Assembly: GCA_026413225.1 (NCBI GenBank)
Contig: CM048554.1
Coordinates: 11,362,001-11,426,000, forward strand
Direction of reading: 5' to 3'
DNA from: Otis tarda
Taxonomy: Eukaryota > Chordata > Aves > Otidiformes > Otididae
Length of the DNA: 64,000 nt
Shown here piece by piece: positions 45,930-60,100 of the stretch. A program made the position numbers and the translations under genes. The number at the start of each line of letters is the position of its first letter. Position 1 is the first letter of the stretch. A model generated the notes under the pieces. It was not told the DNA's origin and did no database searches. It saw only the letters and a program-made list of their open reading frames with translations.

Positions 45930-48900
45930 ATAAGTTGCTTTCAGTGAAAATTAAGTCAAACTTTGACCCCAAACCAGCACAGCTTTCTGATCTTGAACAT
46001 CTTTTGAGGATTCAGTTAAGTCAGGATGTCAGAGATGGTGATGAAAAAGAAACTCAATACTGGTGCATAGAGCTCATCTAAATCCTAAAAGCAACATCAA
46101 ATCCTAAAATAAAATAGTCAGACCTCTACTTTGATGAACCGCAGAGCACAAATACTGTAAAATTTGTATAATTGAGCATCTTGAATCAAGTAACAATAGT
46201 CAAATGATAATAATAAATAATAATCAAATTATTTTAGACTGCTTTTGTGTCTAACAAAACAGTGCTTAAAGCAGTGTACTTGGTACCAAGATCCAGTAAA
46301 TTATTTGTATTAGTATGGCTTGGGAAGTTCTTGGAAGCTTTCTCAAAGGGCCAACTGTTTTGTTTGGGGAAAAAGGCAAACCATGCTTGCCTGGTTGAAA
46401 ACTGCTTGTGAGAAGATCTTTCTCAGAAAAACTTAAGAGCATTGGGGCCTTTTTTGTTTTCTTAGAAAACAGGAAATGAATTTTAGCTCTGCTGTTAACC
46501 TGATTTTTTAAGTGACTTGCTTTCTACGATCGCTTTTGGGTTCTGGAATGCTACAGAAATTATCTGAGGGCATTTTCAACACTTCAAAATTAAATTCAAA
46601 TTGTCGAAATTGTGCCAGCATTTAAATGAAAATTATTTTCCTTAAACAAACACTTGAGAACTTTCAGTCTTTTTTTAATCGCAAGAGGGTGCTTAACCCA
46701 AACACCTTTTATTTGGGTTTTTTTTTAAAGTATCCAGTCTGCACTGCTAAAACCAGATGTGTCTTAGGATGTAAATGAATTCAAGATCTTTTTAGCCAAA
46801 AAAACAGATGAGCAGGGAGTGTTAGTTTTTCACACAGCACAAAGACATCTGTGGGTGTAACTGCAAATACCATCTCTGCCTCTGTGCCCACAGAAGTGTC
46901 TGGGCAGCAATACCAGTGCAGACTTCTGCCGTGCAGAGAGGGATCAGGCGTGGGGCTGAGCATCTGGGGCCTGCGCAACTCGTGACAGCGAGCATGGAAC
47001 AACGGAGGCAGGAGCTGGCTGTAAAATTTGCTGCTGTGCAGATGCTCTGATATTCAGCTTTCCATGCAGCGGAGGCGGCAGGGCCACAGAAGCTGCTGCG
47101 GATTAATGGGGGAGGATTAGCCTGGGCCTTGCCTCTTTGAGGGGGGTTTGATGAGCTTATACGTGGCTGAGGAGATGTTGCCTGTAGCCAGAGAGTGAGT
47201 CTGGCTACTGGGAGCAGCACTGAGTCTGGCACCAGAGCTTCTACACAGAGCTCTTCAAATGCTCAGGGCACGGCTGGCTCTTGCTCTTTCCCCATGCAAT
47301 GGGATGTAGCTGGCCCTGAGGTGTTTTTTGTGCTCTAAAGCCTCTGAGGGACAGGTTGAGCTTAAGCTGCAAATCAGGGCAGCCAGAACCTGCCCTATAT
47401 TCTGCTCTAGAAACCTGAAGATCCAAGGTCTGGTGTTTGTGTCAAAGCTCCATCTAGGCCAGTATCTCATCCCTGACAGAGGCCAGCAGCAGCTTGAGAA
47501 CAGGATGTGTGTGTGACAAGATCATCCCCTCATGCTCTCTACTAGCTCTGGGACTTTTAGAAGGAAAGGATATAAACCATGGGGCTCTCTGACCCTGTCC
47601 TTCTCTAAGAAGATGCCAGGCCAAGCTCCACGTCTAGGCTGGGAGTGCCAACCTTGCTTGCCTGTCCACAGGGTAAGGTTTCTAGCAGTGATGTGTGGAA
47701 GCCTGGCCCTCAGTGCAGGGGCTCCTCTTGGAGAACCATTGCTGTCCCTCCGTGAGCTTTGCTCACTCTGCTTGCTGTAGCCCCAGGCAGGTGTTTGGTT
47801 ACGACTGCTGAGTGGTGGCTGTCTGTGGGAATGGGGAATTAAATCAATATCTATAAAAAGCCTGGCTGGGGGTTTTTTATCATAATTTCAAGGAAAACAT
47901 CTTCAGCTAAAAGAAGTTAGCCTGGTGGATGCCAGCTGAGGATGTGGTCCTTCATTATTATCGACTCTTCGACAGCCCAGGAGGACTGAATAGGATGTTT
48001 CTCCTTTGGAGACCAGAAGTAGGACTGCTTCAGGAATATGTACCCTGCTTTGACAGACTCTGTCCTGTCTATGTGTAGTAAATGATGCCTGAAAACAGTT
48101 TCCCTCAGCAACACAAATTATTTGCTGTTATTGACTAACTGTCAATCTTGTGTGTTGCAAAAAAAAAATAAAAAATCCTTCCTAATGAGCTCAGGGACAC
48201 ATGCTTCTCAGTCAGCCGCAGGATGGGGAGCCAATACTGTGTGTGTGCTTTCAGAAAGGGTGCAGCAAAGCATCCCCTGTGGGAACTGGGGTGGTTTTTT
48301 ATCTTTTGGGTGCTATTGGTTATGCTCACTCCATCAACAAACGCTTTTAACAAGTGCTGTCATTCCTTTGCTGCGAAGGACATGTGTAAGTACAAGTGAC
48401 CATGCAGCACATGTGATCCCAAGGCTTTGACGTGTTTCTCCAATATATTGGATTTTCTGGTATTCACCTTGAGATTAACCACAGTACAGAAGGCTGCCTA
48501 CAAGATAAATTTCCTATTAAATTGTTCCAATATCCCCAACTTCTCTAGCCTTTTCTTCTGGCAATAAGTAAACTCTTTAAAGAGCTAGTAGCAAGGGAAA
48601 TATTATGAGTCTTAAGAGACCTCTCCCTATGTGTAACCGTAAAAGTTACAACACTTTGTAGAGAAGCTACAAATAAAAAAGGGCTGCATGAAACCTTTTC
48701 AGCCATATGGACATGGCAGCCCTTCAGATACACTCTTCTCCAACATATATCACCACGTATTGTGAAGCTGGCTTCTGCTTAACTCTCCGGGCCTGGCTGG
48801 GACTGGAACTGCAGAGATGCGAGTGGAGATAGAAGCTCCCAGAGGCTTATGTTGGCCAGGAAAATGCTGGCTTGGAAAGGGTTGTGGAGCATGTCCAAAT

Positions 48901-51900
48901 AAGAAGAGTCTGGAAGGAGTTTGTGATGGTTTGTTGTTTCATTATTAGCTAGGAGATGTGAAGTTTCCTTTTCCAGATGAGCTCATTTTGTGTTTTGCAT
49001 AAGACAGCAATTGCTTCTTGTAAGACTTAGCACTTCTGCTAATTTAATGAGTTAGCCTTACAAATTAACTGTATCAGTCATTGGAAAGGCCTTTTTCGAG
49101 TTCACAAGCATGTTTTAGACCTCTTGATAAAGCCTGTAGCATGCTGGACTTTCACAAGCAGAAAGACCTTCAAAAGTATGCAAGTTATTTCTGGCATGTT
49201 GTATTCTCAACATGTCAAGGAAACATGGATTATTTTTACACAAACAGACAAATCAAAATGGTTCCTTAGCAAGCTCCCATGAGCATTCTTTGGCCCTAAG
49301 AAAGAAAAAAAAAAGTAAGAAAAATAATTGCTTCTGAATTAGCTTTCTTAGATGGATCACATTGTCATACATTCTGAAGTTTTTTCTCACCAATTTGGAC
49401 TTCTGATGAATGATGGAGGAAGTGAAGGTTAAAACAAAAAGAAAAAAAAACAAGGACTAGGAATTAATTCGGATGTTTGATCCTTGAGTAGACTTTTTTT
49501 TTCCTTACTTTGAATTTATCATCGAATGTAGACCGTGACAAACTGCAGACATTTTTCGAAGTTCTCTTTAGTAGCTGTTAATTGAAAGGTGATGAGCAGG
49601 TATCGAGAGGAAAAGAATCTATGGAGCTGAACGGGCCTGTGTGGAGAGAACGTGCCAACATCCTGCTGAAAAGCACAAAGCAGTGCAGCAGCAAGATTCC
49701 TGGAGTGTCCTAAACTCTCTTGACACTGCAGCACACAAATTAGGCTGTACACTCTGCAAATACTGGAGGTTGTTTTGAAGCTCCCTATTAAGGACTTCAA
49801 GTGCTGACTGCAGTTTCCAGGCAAAGGCAATTAGGTATCACAGCTATGGCCTCAGCTCGGGGTTTTATGTCTCAGCTGCATTAGGCTACCTCAGCCAAAA
49901 CCAAGTTATGACACTCACCAAAGCTGAGTCCTGTGATTAAGGTAAAAAAAAAGGTCCAGCCTGGTCTCAGCTAGCATTTTTTCTCTTTCAGTGTAGAAAA
50001 GTAGTTTCTCACACAGTGAAGAGGCTGTTTAACAGAAAAGAGGTGTAAAGCATAAACATTGATATTTAATGTGGGTCCTCATCCATAGTTGCTTCTCTGG
50101 TAGTGTTTTTACTGGTTTGATGTCCGTGTCCAAATTCAGGAATAGCACCTGTGGCTTGCAACTGGCGGAGCCACAGCCACCTACGTCAAGGTTCATTTTG
50201 GCCCAACCAGTGTCATCAATGCTTACGTCAATAATTATTGATAATTCTACCTTTTCTCAGTGTGAGGGTAGTTCTTTTGTAAATACTTTATGTCAGGAGA
50301 AATAGAAGGGAAGAAGACACTTTTTTGTGGTCCAAACCTCCAGCAACTGAGGCTTCTTGCAGATGTGCTGATGGCCAGTGCAACAGAGAGATAGTGCTGC
50401 TGTGTGATGTACGTTGTATCTACATGAAATAAAAGTTCACACTGCCTTCTCTTTTTTTTTTTCCTTTTTTTTTTAACCTTGCACTTAAAATTTGCCCTCT
50501 CCTCTGGCAAGCAGCAAGAAGGAGCTTTGAGTGTGGTGCCAGCACAACAGCAGGCACAGCGAGAGAAACCGAGACAAGTACCTCTGATATCGCTAATGGG
50601 TGGTACTTATTTCCTATTTTTCATCTGAATCTCCACTCCTGAGAATTTGAGCTAAATCCTACATTTTCTTCTTATTTTTAAGAAGAAGAACATCCAACAA
50701 GTTAAAACTCAGCATCCTGAGGTGGTTGTAAGATGGGGTTTGCTTCAGCTTTCCTACTGAGCAACCGGTTACAAATTATTACTAAAAAATGTCATGGAGG
50801 ATGGGAGTTGCTGTGCCGTCACATGGGCTGATACAGTGCAGAACCTGCTTAGCATTCTTGAAGGGAAATTATCCAGTGCTGCAACTCACAATTTATAACT
50901 GGTTGCATATTAATATCCAAAAAAGGCAATAAAATCCACTGTGTGTTTAAAAAAAAAAAGTAAGTAGGAGTATTACAAGCTGAGCAGTGAAAAACTGGAA
51001 GACTCCTTGACTACAGCAGAGCTGTCTGCAGTGCTGTTTCTTCCTTAATTACAGGCAATTTAAAATCATCTCCTTCCTTCAAAGCAGGATTTTGTTCAGT
51101 GTTTGTGTTGGTTTTAATCTCGCTAACGTGATCCTCTCTTGGAACCACTCCCTCGTGTCATAACAGCAAGATGTGTTCCCTCTTTTGTCCCTGCCGTTTG
51201 GGAAACGCGCCGCTACTGCTGCTTGTTGCTGCAGCCCTGGGGTTGTTATTGTCAATAGATCTCCCTTTAAAGGAAAAGAAAATGGAACAAAACCCAATAG
51301 CAGTGGGGTTTTTTATTCCCCAGAGTTCACTTTTATTTGTAGCATTTAATCTAGACTGTGCTTCATGAAAATCAGGGGTTTAAAACTTATAGTGCCGTAT
51401 TGTTATCCAGCATACTAATTATTTCTGAGTCACTGTATTTATGAAATGTCGTGTAATAACCACCTCACCACAACGCCAAGCAAACAGTGCAAAATCAGGC
51501 ATTTTATGATTTTGACATTTTAGTGTTTAAACATATTACTGAGTCTCTCAGGGAGGCGGGGGGGCTGCTGGGAATTAGATAATGTTTTTATGACTTCTAA
51601 AAAAAATAGCATTGAATTTCATAATCTGTAACACTCCGTATATACAGGCCGTGTTGCGCATTTTATTACAGCCTCAGTGGCTTATATTACAAGTGTCAGC
51701 TGCAAAGAGAAAATGTACAAAGGCTGGTGTGTGGAATAGCGGGGGGGACAACACGGTAAAACCTGACAGTGCACACATCAAAGCCCTTGGGACAAGCCGT
51801 AACCGCACACCTGGGCCATGCTGGGACACCAGAATGCACCCTAAGCTCTTCTTCTCTCAGGATAGATTACAAAACCCTGGCTGAAAGAGGCGTTTTGGCC

Positions 51901-52790
51901 ACCGCTTGTCACCAGAGGATAAGCTTGGGTTTTTGTGGAGCCCCATGTGAACGACCCGTTAACTCCAGAGAAACTGGGAGGCCTTGAGTATCCATGAGTG
52001 ACAAACTGGGAGTGAGTACAGATGGGAAGGAGGACAGGTTGCTGCTTCAAGTGGGCTTCTGAGTGGTCCCATGTGGTCCCTGGGAACAATGGGTGGATGC
52101 TTACCAGAATATGTGATTTCATAAAATATTGTGCATAAAACCAGACCTCTTTTTTGCTCCTTTGCAAGCTTGCTTGGTGTTACAAAAGTCGTAGCTTGAA
52201 CCCTTGGAGAAGTCTTATCGACAATAGTTACCCAGCATCTTTCTGGCAAGGGGCAAGTGGAGATGAAGCAGCCACAGCTTCAGAAAACTTCAAATTGTCA
52301 CTGAAAATAAGAGAAAGCCATGGCCACTGTTGGATGATGGTGGCAGTAGGTGTCTGGCACTCAGGCATCTCACGGCACAATCTGGATGACAGGGTGGGTT
52401 AGCCCATCCCTTTCTGACACCGAGCCGGTGTTTGCAGCCTCCCGGAGAATTGGCAGCACGTCAGAGCTGCTAGCCTGCTAGCATGTGTACATGAGTATGG
52501 GATGGGGCCCTGAAACTGTGATGGGTCTGGCTGGGTCCTGCTTAATCTGAATTTACAGCTGTTGGCAGACTCAGGTGACACATCCTCTCCTTAGTGCTCT
52601 ACCTGTCGGCGTTAAAAAATTGTGTGATCTACCATACATTTTGCTGGAAGTGGTGAGATCATTTACCCTTTCCATATTAGGATATAATTTTCTTAATTCT
52701 TTTCTGACTTTTCTATTTAAAAAAGAAGCTAATAAGAATGCCTCTGGCTATTATATCCAAAGATAAGTATGAGATACATGAGAGATGCTC
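45930..52790. other. Noncoding single-copy DNA
   Basis: No exon or RNA gene is supported. An ATA/AAT-rich patch lies at about 46206-46236. Homopolymer runs occur near 46716-46728, 48161-48176, 49304-49315, 50450-50475 and 50948-50959. The stretch 51400-51720 is AT-rich, dense in short motifs and poor in repeats, so it could contain a conserved noncoding element, which cannot be tested here. Confidence 0.4.
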
Positions 52791-52799
52791 AGGGAATTG

Positions 52800-53160
52800 A
52801 TAAGTCTTCAGCAGAAAAAAATGTCCTGAGATCAATTTCCTGATTCAATAGTGAAGTCCTCATATTATATAAAACGTAATGTGATTGTCCATGGCTCTAA
52901 CAAAATCTTGATTTTTTTCACCAAGCTTTCATCTTTAAAAATCAAATTTATCCAGCATTAGTCTGTATTTTGAAAGGGATAGGGATTTTTTTAAATAGAT
53001 ATTATAGTAATCCTTTATGGTGTATTAATACAGGAGAACAATAATTGGTTGCGTTTTCTTCACACAGAAACAATCAGCCAGGAGATGTGCATAATAATTG
53101 TCTTTGTCCTTCATTGTCACAGGCCATTAGCTAATGAATTTAAGCTGTACTTGGCTCTTG
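52800..53160. promoter_or_regulatory. Candidate SOX/homeodomain enhancer patch
   Basis: The 12-bp perfect palindrome CATTAGCTAATG at 53125-53136 carries two inverted TAAT-type cores. Within the preceding 100 bp lie 'acaataattgg' (53039-53049), 'ataataattgtctttgtcc' (53091-53109) and 'cattgtc', giving several SOX-like (ACAAT/CTTTGT) and homeodomain-like sites. Such clustering is common in vertebrate developmental enhancers. The motifs are seen, the function is inferred. Confidence 0.3.
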
Positions 53161-53865
53161 CTCCAGTAAGAAAACTACATTAGAGGTCTTGTAGCCTTGG
53201 CATTATATAAAACCTTTCAGTGGGTTTTATTTTGGTCTCACTGAGGTGATGCTGCCATGGACTGAGAAATGCATCACGATTTTGCGGTAAGCAATGAGGT
53301 CAACGTTGTCTGATGTAGTGGGTCAAGCAAGCTGAAGTGCACCTACAGTTATTAAAGCTGCCAGATGCCAGAGCCTCTTTCTTTGGTTCCTTATAATTTA
53401 GCCAAACTTTCCAGGCCTACTTTTGTGGCTGTTTCAGATTAATCTTTTGGGTGGGAAGATCTGCTGAACTCTAAGATTGATGCAAGGGAAAATAAGTAGT
53501 TTGGGCAGTACTTTAAATAAGCAATAGGAGCACGTAACTGTAAGTTGAGCAGCCCTACCACCTTTGTAGTTTGCCCTCTCAACTGGGAGGCTGGCAAAAG
53601 AAAATCCTGTGATGGAGGACGTGCTCTTCACAGTCCTGAGAAAACCCACTCCCATTCTGGCTATTCGCAGAAAAAGATCCTATGCCAATGCATGGCAGGA
53701 TTTATTTAGCAATTGTTCCTCCCCCAACAAAATTATTTTAGACTACTGGAAAAGGAATTGCATTTGAAATCACAAAACCTAGAGTGCAAGTCTTTTCTGT
53801 TGACAGTTTATAACATGGTCCATCACAAAGTGCCTGAGTATTTTAATCATACTTTTAAAGGTGGG

Positions 53866-53985
53866 TAAGCATTACTATCCCCTTGTTGCAGAGGGAACTA
53901 AGGGGCTGCATAAGCTAACCTCTTGCAGAGCTGGGGATGGACACCACGTTCAGACCTTCAATCCAACTGCTTCTCTACAGGTGTC
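53866..53985 (-). repeat. MIR-like SINE relic
   Basis: The plus strand reads 'cattactatccccttgttgc', 'agagggaactaaggggctgc', 'ataagctaacctcttgc', 'agagctggggatgg' and 'ttcagaccttcaatccaact'. This keeps the order of the antisense MIR core (ttattatccccattttaca, gatgaggaaactgaggc, gttaagtaacttgc, agagctgggattcgaac, ccaggtctgactcc) with small deletions. It is the best preserved of the MIR-like relics here. Confidence 0.55.
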
Positions 53986-54077
53986 ATTAGGGTGCTTGGC
54001 TGGGACCCCACTGCCCCTCCCACGGATCAGAAGGACATGGAATGCCTCTCCTGCAGCTCCATCTTCCCTTGGCTGTC

Positions 54078-54137
54078 CTAGCCCAGCTCTTAGAAACTGT
54101 TACTGCACTAGGCCAGCTCTTAGGGGCTGTTGCTGCT
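54078..54137 (+). repeat. 30-bp tandem duplication
   Basis: CTAGCCCAGCTCTTAG plus 14 bp (54078-54107) is followed directly by CTAGGCCAGCTCTTAG plus 14 bp (54108-54137). The two units match at 24 of 30 positions. The frame crossing the array (54.0-54.3 kb, plus) contains the corresponding 10-residue near-repeat but no recognisable domain. Confidence 0.75.
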
Positions 54138-57100
54138 GCATTGGACACACACATCTGCAGGCCACCAGGCACTGCAGAGCAGAGCTTCTGAGCCACAGCG
54201 CAGAGAAGCAGCAGGATTGTTCTGCGGGCTGCCGGCTGCTGCAGCCTCCAAAGAGCCACACTGGACCACAGTGGTCCCCCAGCTCTGCTGTCTTTTTTCC
54301 CATCTGTGTCACAGCTGGGAAATGACATACCACTCCTACTGCTTCATGGGTTTTGCCTGCCCCCAGGAAAGAGACAACCCACGAGTTCAGTTGGGTTGCT
54401 GCCACCTTTGGGCTGCCAGAATGGTGTGCAGATGAAGAGCAAGAGCCAAAGACAAAATCCATACCACTGTCATTGGTGTATCAGAAAAAGGTCCTGAAAC
54501 TTTAGGCATTACTTTTTCTCTAAGCTTTGAGCTCATGGATGTCTTAGATTTGGGAGAAGAATGGATGGTGAGCGTGTGGTACACATCTGCTGCCTGGAAA
54601 GACTCTCAGGAGAGCAGCTGTGGTGTAATTCTGCACCTGTTCAGGGGTTATTGTTTCTGCACAAGCTGCAACAGCGCAGCGTTCGAGGGATGGCTGTGGC
54701 GAAACAGTAGTCAAATTTTCTTGTGTTATGTAGGCACAGATGACGTCAGACAGCCAGCAGTGCAGGCTATTTCACTTGCAAAGCGGAGTGAGAAATGAGC
54801 TGGGACTGCCACTCCTGTTAACTGGCAACATTTGCTCCCTTACCTCTTTTCATCTCTATAACCAGGTTTCCACGGCCTGTGGACCCCCATTTGGTTGTAC
54901 TCTCTGTGAATGTTTTAACACATAGTGCAGGAAATGTTCTGAATGCTATGTCCAAAAATGTGATACTTCAGTGTAAAATGAGCATTGCTTGCAGCAGAAT
55001 AAGTGGCTGGAAAACTTTGGCACTCCGAGGTGTGCAGAGGCAGGTGCCAGATAACAGCGATCTCCCGTTTTTCTAAACCGGCAACACTTACAGCTCTACT
55101 GACAGAGGCTGATTCACACCAGAAGTAAATTCAATATGCATGAAAGGACTCTTGTTCTTCTTCAGCAGAGAGCATAAAGAAAGACTGTCAGACAAACTAA
55201 TCTCCCTCTGATAGTTTTCTTTTCAACATCATTGAACTGTCATTTCTCCAGGGCTTTGCCAGAATGTTTGATATAGCCGTTGTTTCCCAAAAACAGGCAC
55301 ATTTTGCTAGCTTGGATGATACAGGACTTTTTGCCAGGGAGAGAGAGGCTGAAATGCCTTTACCAGCCTCTTGCTGTTGTTGTGTAGGTCCTTTGCTGAG
55401 CTCTGGTTAGAGATGAAAGGACGGTATCTCAGAGACTGATCAGGTTGCATCTCTTGAGTGCAGCCATGGAATCATTCCCAGCACTTGCCCTGGACTGGGA
55501 GCACATTTGCTGGCGTTTTGGGATTCTATTTTTCTGGAGATAAACTCATTTATGCCCCCAGATCTCAAAACTAGTGATTCAAGATGGCCATAGGCCCCGC
55601 TGTGTTACCAAGCTGCAGTTAGGAAGTAGCCCAAACGAGATATTTCCTTTTTTTTTTTTATTGTCCCTCTACAAAGCTGGCAAAGCGTTCGCTCCTTTTA
55701 GGCATGTGTGAAGAGTCAGTAAGATTCCTAAAACTACTCAGAGAAAAAAAAAAATCGGAATGTCCCTTCCCAAGACTGTGGAGGAAAGATGTCTACAGCT
55801 GAGGACTCACTGAGGAGTCTGCCATAGGGTCACATGGGGTCCATAGGGACACAGGGCTGCATGTCCTCTACAAGCTCTTGCAAAGGAATTCAGTAAAAAT
55901 GAGATTCTGAAGTGGGGCAAACGTGAGGAGCCCAAACACCACCGTAATCTGACAAAATGAGTCCTACATTCCATTTGTAGTGAGCCCTAACACTTTTTTT
56001 TCTAACTGTGCTTCAGCCATCCACCCCTTCAGTTATCCTGGATATCAGTACCACTGGAGAATTTAGGTTATTACCTTAGGTGTTTAATGTCCATTTTTTT
56101 TCCCTTGAAAAAAAAGTGGTTTTGGGGTCCTCAGGGCAGCCAGTGGGTCTGTACAGATCTAGAAGGGGCTGAAGAATGGTCGTCCCATTCTGTAGCTTGG
56201 AGTGTCTGTCGCTCTCTGTGTAAGTGGAAGCATCACAAGAATTAGTCAACATTTGCATATGTTTTTTCCTAGTGCGGGGCTGCCAACACCATATAGTAGG
56301 CAGAATTTTGGGCTGTAAGGAATGCTGGTGTATGTGTTAGAAGAGTTTAATGATTGATCACCAGACGGATTTCTGCCCGCACCCCTGCCAGAGCATACGC
56401 ACCAGAATGCTCTCTTTGCCATCGTACCAGGACCACCTGCAAGAGGCACCTTTTCTGCATGGCATGAGGCTTATTCTGTGGAGTACCTAGTAGGGAAACT
56501 CGCACCATTTTACGTGGATGAAGCTGAACATGGTGTTGCTGCATGCAGGATTTTGGAAGCTAACTGTCCCCATATTTTCTGACAGTGTGACTTTAATATA
56601 TACAGGTTTAAAAGTCTACAGGGAGATTAGTGATAACTTAACGTAATATACTCAGTTAAAAATAACTTGCAACACCATTTAAATCCATGTGGTTAATCTG
56701 GACACATTGAAGAGCAGTTTCTGAGTCTGGAATTACCTAACTTGGCTGTGATAATTTTCTTTCATTTCCAGATTAAATAGAGATATTTATCTAAACTGAG
56801 TGGCTGCTGAGATTTTAAAAGTTGGAGCAGGAAACTTTGCAGTCAGTTTTACAACACAATTAATTGCTTGTCCTTTCAAAACTGATTCTCTTCACACCAT
56901 CTCACACCTGCCCAAGTCCACAACCAAAGCCTGCAAACACTTGCCCACTCGCATGTCTTTCACACATGGATATGTCCACAGGGCTCGTTTTCATTAGCCA
57001 TAACTTTGCTAACTATAACTCTTCCACAGGATGAAGGCCACACCACATATACATATTCCTGCTCCGCACTTTGAGATTCTTTTCATCAAGCACTAATGCC

Positions 57101-60100
57101 CTACTGTATCATGTTTGGGATTCTGGTTGTACAAGCTGTTAGATACAAATTTGCTCTTGCTCTGGTAGGAGCACTGGTTTGCATAATAGATTGTCTTATC
57201 ACGTCAAAAAAAAAAAGGCCTCCAATTTGATCTGTGATGCTCTGTGCATTGCTAATGTCTGCACTCCAGGGAAGCGTACCTCTGTTACTGATGGACTACA
57301 TGGATGACCGATGGTATAGATCCAAAGTTAACTAGGCGTTCTCTTTAAAGGCGACATATGATAGTATATTTGGGCAAAGAGGAATTTCCTGCATAATCTT
57401 TAGAGGCAGCTGTGTTACAGTTTATGATTTTTCTGGCATTTATGCAGAGTTACAGAAATACAGTTAAAAGGCTTCATATTTTTCCAGTTCAGTGTTCTGA
57501 TTTGCATGTCCAGCTACTCATTTTCTAATAAACAGGATCTCAGTAGAAAAAAAATGTATGGGCTGTACAACCTTCACTGCTTGACCTTCCTACCTTTGAA
57601 TCTCCAGTTTCCTTAGATGCCTCCATCAAGCATCTACAGCTGGCTAATCAGAGATTCGACATACCCAGCGTCACATAGAACAGGTGTGTGTATGGCAGCT
57701 AGGAAGCAAATCTTCCTCTGAACTTGCTCCATCTCGTATTTTCCTCCATAGCTCTTAAGAAAGGGCCTTTCTGTTCTCAGTCTCTATCTTCGGAGAAAGA
57801 GTCTTACCTTCTCACTTGTGCTGCCATACGTATCTGAGATGCTTTTTCCAAATCTTAGCCATAGGTTGCTCCCTGTATTTTGTCTACAGCTTGGCCCTTT
57901 CACTTTCAGCTGTCTCCACAAAGTGTCGGTGGTAGTCTGTGTAACAAGCAATTAGGTTATAAAAAAAGTATATATTAAAAAAGAAGGCCATGTTTACAGT
58001 TGAAAAGAACTGTAGAAAAGGAGAAAAAAAAATTTATTACAATGAGAAAAAGTGAGCAGTTCCAGACAATCAAGGTCATTGTTCCTGAAAGGCATCTTAA
58101 ATTAGCAGATGGATTATTTGGTAAGAAATGTGATGTTTATTTTCAAAAGAGAGGGAGAAAGGCATTCTTTACCTCATTAGTGCTGCAGGATGTCCTATAC
58201 AAGCATAATTATACTTTGCAGAAAGGCTAGGGAGACCACACAGGAAGGGTACTGAAGAACTGGAAAAGGTACAGGAGACACTAAGCATGATAAAAGATCA
58301 TTATTTATGTTGTTGTTATTTATGGACAAAGTACAGGCTGCTTCTTTTTTTTCAATTTTTTTTTTTTTAAGAAGAGAGAAACTGAGGGCACTAAGAGATG
58401 TATGCAATTCTCAAGGATATCAAAAGGTGAATGGCAAAACTCCATTGCAAGCTGACTAACAGGAGAGGTGATAATAAACTTGGAGAAAGCAGTGCTAATC
58501 CTGAGTTTCACAATTCAAAATAGGGAAACACTGTCTGTAGCGTGTGGGTCTCCACCATCAATACCCCAGCATTTATCTCACCTCCACAGGCTGAACTGCA
58601 TTGCGGCTTCTGCATTTCAGGAATGCGGCTCCTGTCCTTGACCTCGTCTGCAGATAAGTACAACATGCCCCTTACTGCTGAGTGGTCTGGGAAGAATTTC
58701 AGCCAGACAAGAGAAGGGAGATAAAGCAAAGCCAGGTGAGGATATTTTTCATCCGCTCTTTTTGAACAAGCCTGCTTGACTTTGCCTGCAAGACCTTGGG
58801 CAGTGGGGTTAAGTGGGGCAGGGCAAGGGAGTACCTAGGGCCTCTCGGGTGGCATCACAAAGCTGGTCACAGGAAAGCAACAGGGCTGTGACACGGGGCT
58901 GCCACCCAGGGAACAGGCCTTTTGGGTACGGAGCCTGGATGGGAGGCACTCGCTGCCTGGCTGAAGCGTAGCAGGGTCTCACACAAGGGCAGGCTCCAGC
59001 CACTGCAAGAGAACAGGAGAATAATGAATCCATAAAAATCAGAGGCGCTGGTGAGTTAACCCAGCCCCTGACTGCAGAGTACCCTTGGCAGCAGAGCTTG
59101 CACTGGCTTGCTCTCCGGTGGAGCAGGCCCTGGATTTGGAGATTTAACAGGGTGGGTGCCTGTACACAGCTCAGTGCCCTGGGCTGGGACCTGGCCTGGG
59201 CTAGGAACACGGCGCAGGTAGGCACCAGGCTGGCCTGCCTGCCTCCGCCCCTGCCAGAGCGTTAACAAAGCATGAGCCCGCCAGAGCGCATCCTAAAATC
59301 TGCTTCCTTTGACGCTAAGGCAAGAACAAATTGTGATGTTTTTATGCCTCGTGCCTTATGCGCAGCTGGGAATGTTCCTGAAATTATATGCTTTCATTAC
59401 AGGCTATGATAGTAACCGGGCTATCCAATTCTGCAGTGTGGGAATTGCCTTTTCTCAGCTGCCAGTCTCAAAGTCAAGCTTTTATTGCATAAATAAAACA
59501 GGGTATTCTGCCCCTCCCCCTCCCCAAGTTGTTGCCAATATCTAGCAGAGGGAATATTCAAAACATTTTTCCCTCCAATACAGAATGGCTGTTGGGTGTC
59601 ATCAGATTATGCGAAAGGACAGCTGAGTGGAATTTTTCCAGGAACAAATAAGAAACAAAAGAAGGAGGATTAAAAAATTATTTTGTTGCTGCATACATTT
59701 TTATTATGTGCTATAAATATTTTTAATTACTGTTGGAATGTGAAGAAACAAAGAAAAAGATCACACAAGTATGCTGTCATAGAACTTTGTGAGCATTACT
59801 TGTTAGGAACTGAACGTTAAGGCATCACACATCAGTTAGTGCCGTGTATTGAGGACCAGGAGGATGGTACTTTACCCAGATCTGCTGAGATCACTGCAGA
59901 TTCTCCACTATGTTCATTAACATGGGATCATCAAGCTTTTGATGGGATCTAGAAATAAAACAAAGTTTAAAAATGTAGCAGGTGAGGGTAACTTCATGTG
60001 CATAGCCCATCGCCTCAAAAAGCCGAATGCTCTTGCAAATTTGACATAATCCAATTAGCTGATTTCCTCAGTGACATTTCTGCAGGCTCATATACAGAAG

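Noticed and set aside
58230..58480. Faint resemblance to the body of an old CR1/L2-type LINE
   Set aside because: Only scattered words match ('gaactggaaaaggtacagga'), and I could not build a continuous alignment by eye.
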